From positions 1 to 10,089 of the forward strand of contig JAUIHU010000118.1 of NCBI GenBank assembly GCA_030432175.1: 10,089 nt of DNA. Direction: 5' to 3'. Of the stretch, positions 6,929 through 10,089 are shown piece after piece. The notes beneath the pieces are model-generated. The model saw nothing but the letters and a program-made list of their open reading frames with translations, was not told where the DNA came from and did not search any database. The stretch comes from Verrucomicrobiia bacterium. GTDB taxonomy: Bacteria > Verrucomicrobiota > Verrucomicrobiia > Limisphaerales > JAUIHU01. Every line of letters starts with the position of its first letter. The first letter of the stretch is position 1. The position numbers and the translations under genes are program-made.

Positions 6929-9916
6929 TTATTCTTTGGTTAGTGTTTCATCCAGATTCAGGATCGCGCTGGCCGCCATGGTCCAAGCCGCCAGTTCAGT
7001 TGTGTCTATGGATTCCGCCCAATTGGATTCTCCCATTTTGAGAAGTTCTCTGGCAGCGTCTGGATCCTGTTCAAAATCAGATTTCATGGTTTCCAGCAAT
7101 TCCAGAATCGCTTGAGTACGAACTGCATCCGCGGGCTTGGCAGTGGCCAGTTGAAATGCGTAATCAATTCGATCGCTGTCACACGTGTGGTCCATGGAAA
7201 GTAATCTTTCCGCCATTTTGCGGGCTGCTTCCACGAATTGTTCATCATTCATTGTGACCAGCGCCTGCAGAGGTGTATTTGTGCGAGGACGTTGCACCAC
7301 ACACTTCTCACGAGTAGGCGCATCGAATGCCATCATGCTGGGCATTGGAGCGGAACGTTTCCAGTAGATGTACATACTGCGGCGATAAAGATTCTCTCCG
7401 GAATCCCGCTGGTATCGGAGGTTGCCATCCAGTGAAACTTCATTCCAGATGCGCGGTGGCTGATACGGTTTGACACTCGGTCCTCCCAAAGTTTCCACTA
7501 GCAAGCCGCTTACCGCCAACGCGGTGTCCCGAATGAATTCCCCTTGCAATCTCAACCGGGGAGCGCGCCCTAAAAGCAGATTGCCTGGATCCACTTCAGC
7601 CAGGTCTGAGCGGTACTTTGAGGACTGCCTGTAAGTCCCAGACATCACTATCTGTTTGATAGCGCGTTTGATATTCCAACCATTATCCACAAAATCACGA
7701 GCCAGCCAGTCCAGTAACTCAGGATGTGAGGGGCTGGAGCCTCGGGTTCCAAAATCGGAAGACGTGGCTACAATTCCTGATCCGAATATCAGCTGCCAGA
7801 AACGATTCATGGCAACTCTTGAGGTCAGTGGGTGTTTGGGGTGGGTCAGCCATTTTGCCAGGCCCAGACGATTTTGCGGATAGGAATCCGGCATAGGGAA
7901 AATTGCTTCCGGGACTCCAGGGAAAATCTCTTCGGACTTGATCGGTGACGCATAATGTCCGCGGTTTAAAACATAAGTTGGTCGAGGATCTTCCATATCC
8001 TCCATGATCATACTTGTGGGCGTCGCGTTCAGGATCGCCTGCTCCTTTTCCCTTGTCTGCTGAATCCTGCGATCCAGCTCCAATCCGGTTTCCCAAAAAT
8101 TCTTGGAATAATAATCGGTTAATCGGCTGAGGTCTTCTGGCAGCAAATCACATTCAGGTTTGGCGATCAGGTTACGAATGCCTTCAGGCAGAGAATCGCC
8201 TTCCATTTGAAAATAAAAGCCCGACCCGCCACCTCCATTATTGACTTTCATAACCAGAAAGTTAGCTCCGGCTTGCAGGGGAGCCGAAACACTGTCCTGA
8301 TTGGGAGCTACGCCACGCGAAGTATTGTTGGCATGAATCCTTACCCCATTCAGCCAGATCTGCACTCCGTCATCACTGCCAATGGATAAAGTCACATTCT
8401 GCTCTATGCTGGAATGCAGTACGCGAGCCAGGTAGATAGCGGAATTTCCTGGCAAACTCAGCATGACGGGTTCTCCATCTTTCCAACCCGTCTGATCTTT
8501 CCATGACTGCTCCTCATATTGAGCGGACCAGTCAGGTTCACTTGATTTCTCGGGACCGAATTCTGTGGAAAAGGCTTCACCAGCTGAATTGGCCTGAAAT
8601 GGCCCAATGGACTTCCACGGTTCCAGACTTGGCGCGGGTTTCTCTGATTCCCTTTCACTTTTTGCCCAGGACAGAATTTCGGATTCCTCGGGTTTTTCAT
8701 TTTCACGACGTTCAGTCATTTCTTTCAAACTGGACCGTAACCCGTTGATTTCCTTTTCCTGGGACTCCGAGAACACATAAACCAATGGTGGTTCATTCCC
8801 ATTCCTCGTCTGCATTCCTCCGTCCTTGGTCCGGTTAAAGTACGCAAAGAACCGGTAGTATTCTTTTTGTGAAATCGGGTCGTACTTGTGATCGTGGCAC
8901 TGACCGCATTCCACACTTAAACCAAGAAACACATCCCCGGTAGTTTTGACGCGGTCGACCACATACTCTACGCGATATTCTTCCGGAATGGCTCCGCCTT
9001 CATCCGTCGTGCCGTGATTACGATTGAAACCGGAAGCCACTTTTTGAGCAATGGTCGCGTCAGGGATCAGATCTCCAGCCAGTTGCTCCAAAGTAAACTG
9101 GTCGAATGGCATGTTATTGTTGAAGGCCTGAATCACCCAATCTCGCCATGGCCACATATCGCGAACACCATCCGCGTGGAAAACGCTCGAATCCCCGTAA
9201 CGGGCGGCGTCCATCCAGTACAAAGTCATGCGTTCTCCAAATTTCCTGGAAGCGAGTAATCGGTCAACGACCTTTTCGTAAGCTCTTGGATCAGGATCAT
9301 TCAAAAAATCAGAAACCTCCTGAGGCGTCGGAGGCAGTCCGGTGAGATCGTAGGTAGCGCGACGGATTAAAGTGGCGCGATCTGCTTCAGGAGAAGGTTG
9401 AAGATTTTCATTCTCCAACGCATTCAGGATGAAAAAATCAATCGGATTTTGCGGCCAGTCCGTCAGTTCTACTTTTGGGAGTTCTGGTAGTTCAGGGGTT
9501 TCAAAAGCCCAGTGACCCGACCATTCAGCGCCAGCGTTAATCCAAGCTGTGATCTTTTCAATTTCAGTCGGGGTCAGAGGCTTTTTGGTTTCGGGAGGGG
9601 GCATGATTTCATCGGGATCCTCGCTGGTAATTCGATGAAAAATCAGACTTTCCTCAGCAGAGCCTGGCGCAATGACAGATCCTCTTTTGCGAGAACTGAA
9701 AAGTCCCTCCTGAGTATCCAGACGCAACCGGGCTTCTCGACTTTGTTCGTCCGGTCCATGGCAATGAAAACATTTTCCGGAGAGGATGGGTTGGATTTCA
9801 TCAATAAAATCAGGCCCTTCGGCGTACATCTGGAGAACTCCCAGAATGATAAAAAACATTCCGGCAGTCAGACCTGAAGTGAAACAACGGTTCTGGCTTT
9901 GCTTGGGAAGCGTCAT
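6929..9916 (-). CDS. Exported PSCyt1-DUF1549-DUF1553 protein with inserted beta-rich domain
   Basis: A 995-residue protein with the planctomycete cytochrome architecture. A hydrophobic segment at about 12-31 serves as signal peptide or membrane anchor. A PSCyt1-like domain follows, with haem-binding motif C49-F-H-C52-H53 and a possible axial Met in EIMPPPE (M105). The DUF1549 domain (about 157-362) includes DLTGLPPTPQE, the WMDAARYGDS segment and a second CXXCH, C337-G-Q-C340-H341, in the ECGQCHDHKYDP block normal for this family. Between DUF1549 and DUF1553 lies a predicted beta-rich domain (about 432-572) containing SDDGVQIWLNGV and a GGGGSGFYFQ end, resembling PA14- or carbohydrate-binding-like modules. 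DUF1553 (about 676-935) shows NRLGLAKWL, MNRFWQLIFG, DFGTRGSSPSHPELLDWLA and RPRTNTPLQAL. The ATG at 9916 gives a proper signal; no Shine-Dalgarno sequence is seen. It is probably co-transcribed with the DUF1501 gene. A role in the periplasm or at the cell surface, with electron transfer or glycan binding, is inferred; no activity has been shown that I can name. Confidence 0.93.
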   Translation of the reverse strand: MTLPKQSQNRCFTSGLTAGMFFIILGVLQMYAEGPDFIDEIQPILSGKCFHCHGPDEQSREARLRLDTQEGLFSSRKRGSVIAPGSAEESLIFHRITSEDPDEIMPPPETKKPLTPTEIEKITAWINAGAEWSGHWAFETPELPELPKVELTDWPQNPIDFFILNALENENLQPSPEADRATLIRRATYDLTGLPPTPQEVSDFLNDPDPRAYEKVVDRLLASRKFGERMTLYWMDAARYGDSSVFHADGVRDMWPWRDWVIQAFNNNMPFDQFTLEQLAGDLIPDATIAQKVASGFNRNHGTTDEGGAIPEEYRVEYVVDRVKTTGDVFLGLSVECGQCHDHKYDPISQKEYYRFFAYFNRTKDGGMQTRNGNEPPLVYVFSESQEKEINGLRSSLKEMTERRENEKPEESEILSWAKSERESEKPAPSLEPWKSIGPFQANSAGEAFSTEFGPEKSSEPDWSAQYEEQSWKDQTGWKDGEPVMLSLPGNSAIYLARVLHSSIEQNVTLSIGSDDGVQIWLNGVRIHANNTSRGVAPNQDSVSAPLQAGANFLVMKVNNGGGGSGFYFQMEGDSLPEGIRNLIAKPECDLLPEDLSRLTDYYSKNFWETGLELDRRIQQTREKEQAILNATPTSMIMEDMEDPRPTYVLNRGHYASPIKSEEIFPGVPEAIFPMPDSYPQNRLGLAKWLTHPKHPLTSRVAMNRFWQLIFGSGIVATSSDFGTRGSSPSHPELLDWLARDFVDNGWNIKRAIKQIVMSGTYRQSSKYRSDLAEVDPGNLLLGRAPRLRLQGEFIRDTALAVSGLLVETLGGPSVKPYQPPRIWNEVSLDGNLRYQRDSGENLYRRSMYIYWKRSAPMPSMMAFDAPTREKCVVQRPRTNTPLQALVTMNDEQFVEAARKMAERLLSMDHTCDSDRIDYAFQLATAKPADAVRTQAILELLETMKSDFEQDPDAARELLKMGESNWAESIDTTELAAWTMAASAILNLDETLTKE

Positions 9917-9937
9917 AAGTAACTAAGGTGCAATTTA

Positions 9938-9966
9938 TTTATATTTTGCCCGATGATCTCTGAGAA
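9938..9966 (-). promoter_or_regulatory. Weak candidate sigma-70-type promoter for the exported-protein operon
   Basis: On the minus strand TTCTCA (9966-9961, four of six matches to the -35 consensus) is followed after 17 bases by TATAAA (9943-9938, five of six matches to -10). The -10 box ends 21 bases before the ATG at 9916, leaving a short leader. The rest of the gap to 10089 shows no gene and no other convincing signal. The -10 lies in an AT-rich stretch where such matches arise easily. Confidence 0.3.
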
Positions 9967-10089
9967 GTAAACGTCTGATTCAGCGGTAGATTCGGCATGA
10001 AGGATTTGAGAAACAAGGAGGCCCGGAACCGGAAATTCACAATCGCCGTTACAAAATGGTAACAAGAGCAGGTGATCTTTGGTACAGAA

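Noticed and set aside
7719..8096. A 125-codon minus-strand frame inside the cytochrome/DUF1549/DUF1553 gene
   Set aside because: It overlaps a strongly supported coding region in another frame and has a composition unlike a folded protein; it is a shadow frame.
9997..10062. A 21-codon plus-strand frame in the right-hand intergenic region beginning MKDLRNKEARN
   Set aside because: Too short, with no recognisable motif and no conservation evidence. A GGAG lies inside the frame, not before its ATG.
10048..10063. GTTAC-N6-GTAAC inverted repeat
   Set aside because: A five-base dyad is expected by chance at this window size, and it lies far from any start codon.

Overview
The window most likely comes from a bacterium of the Planctomycetota-Verrucomicrobiota (PVC) group. 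The main evidence is a gene pair characteristic of these bacteria: a large exported protein with a planctomycete-type cytochrome motif plus DUF1549 and DUF1553 domains, followed by a Tat-exported DUF1501 protein. Base composition looks balanced, and clear Shine-Dalgarno sequences are mostly lacking. I cannot resolve phylum or genus from the sequence.

Layout: about 150 bases at the left edge hold the 3' end of an unrecognised plus-strand gene. Everything else that codes is on the minus strand, so it reads from right to left. From the right: an intergenic region with a weak candidate promoter (9917-10089), the 995-residue cytochrome/DUF1549/DUF1553 protein, a 55-base gap, the 487-residue DUF1501 protein, then a 78-base gap holding a perfect 13-bp inverted repeat. 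Next come three signalling genes: a single-domain response regulator, a membrane hybrid histidine kinase (HAMP-GAF-kinase-REC-REC), and a second, soluble hybrid kinase (REC-PAS-kinase-REC). The soluble kinase ends 42 bases from the convergent left-edge gene.

Function: the two right-hand genes are probably co-transcribed and encode exported proteins. Families of this type are very common in PVC bacteria and biochemically poorly understood. The three left-hand genes look like one phosphorelay module with two kinase cores and five receiver domains. No DNA-binding output domain and no Hpt domain are visible, so the final output must be encoded elsewhere or act through protein contacts. Whether the signalling module controls the exported pair cannot be told from sequence; the hairpin suggests separate transcription units.

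No mobile elements, tRNA or rRNA genes, or CRISPR arrays were seen. Coding density is high and no gap exceeds 300 bases. I found no clear new system. The most notable points are the hairpin, the output-less five-receiver signalling cluster, the shortened last receiver of the membrane kinase, and the second CXXCH plus inserted beta-rich domain of the 995-residue protein.
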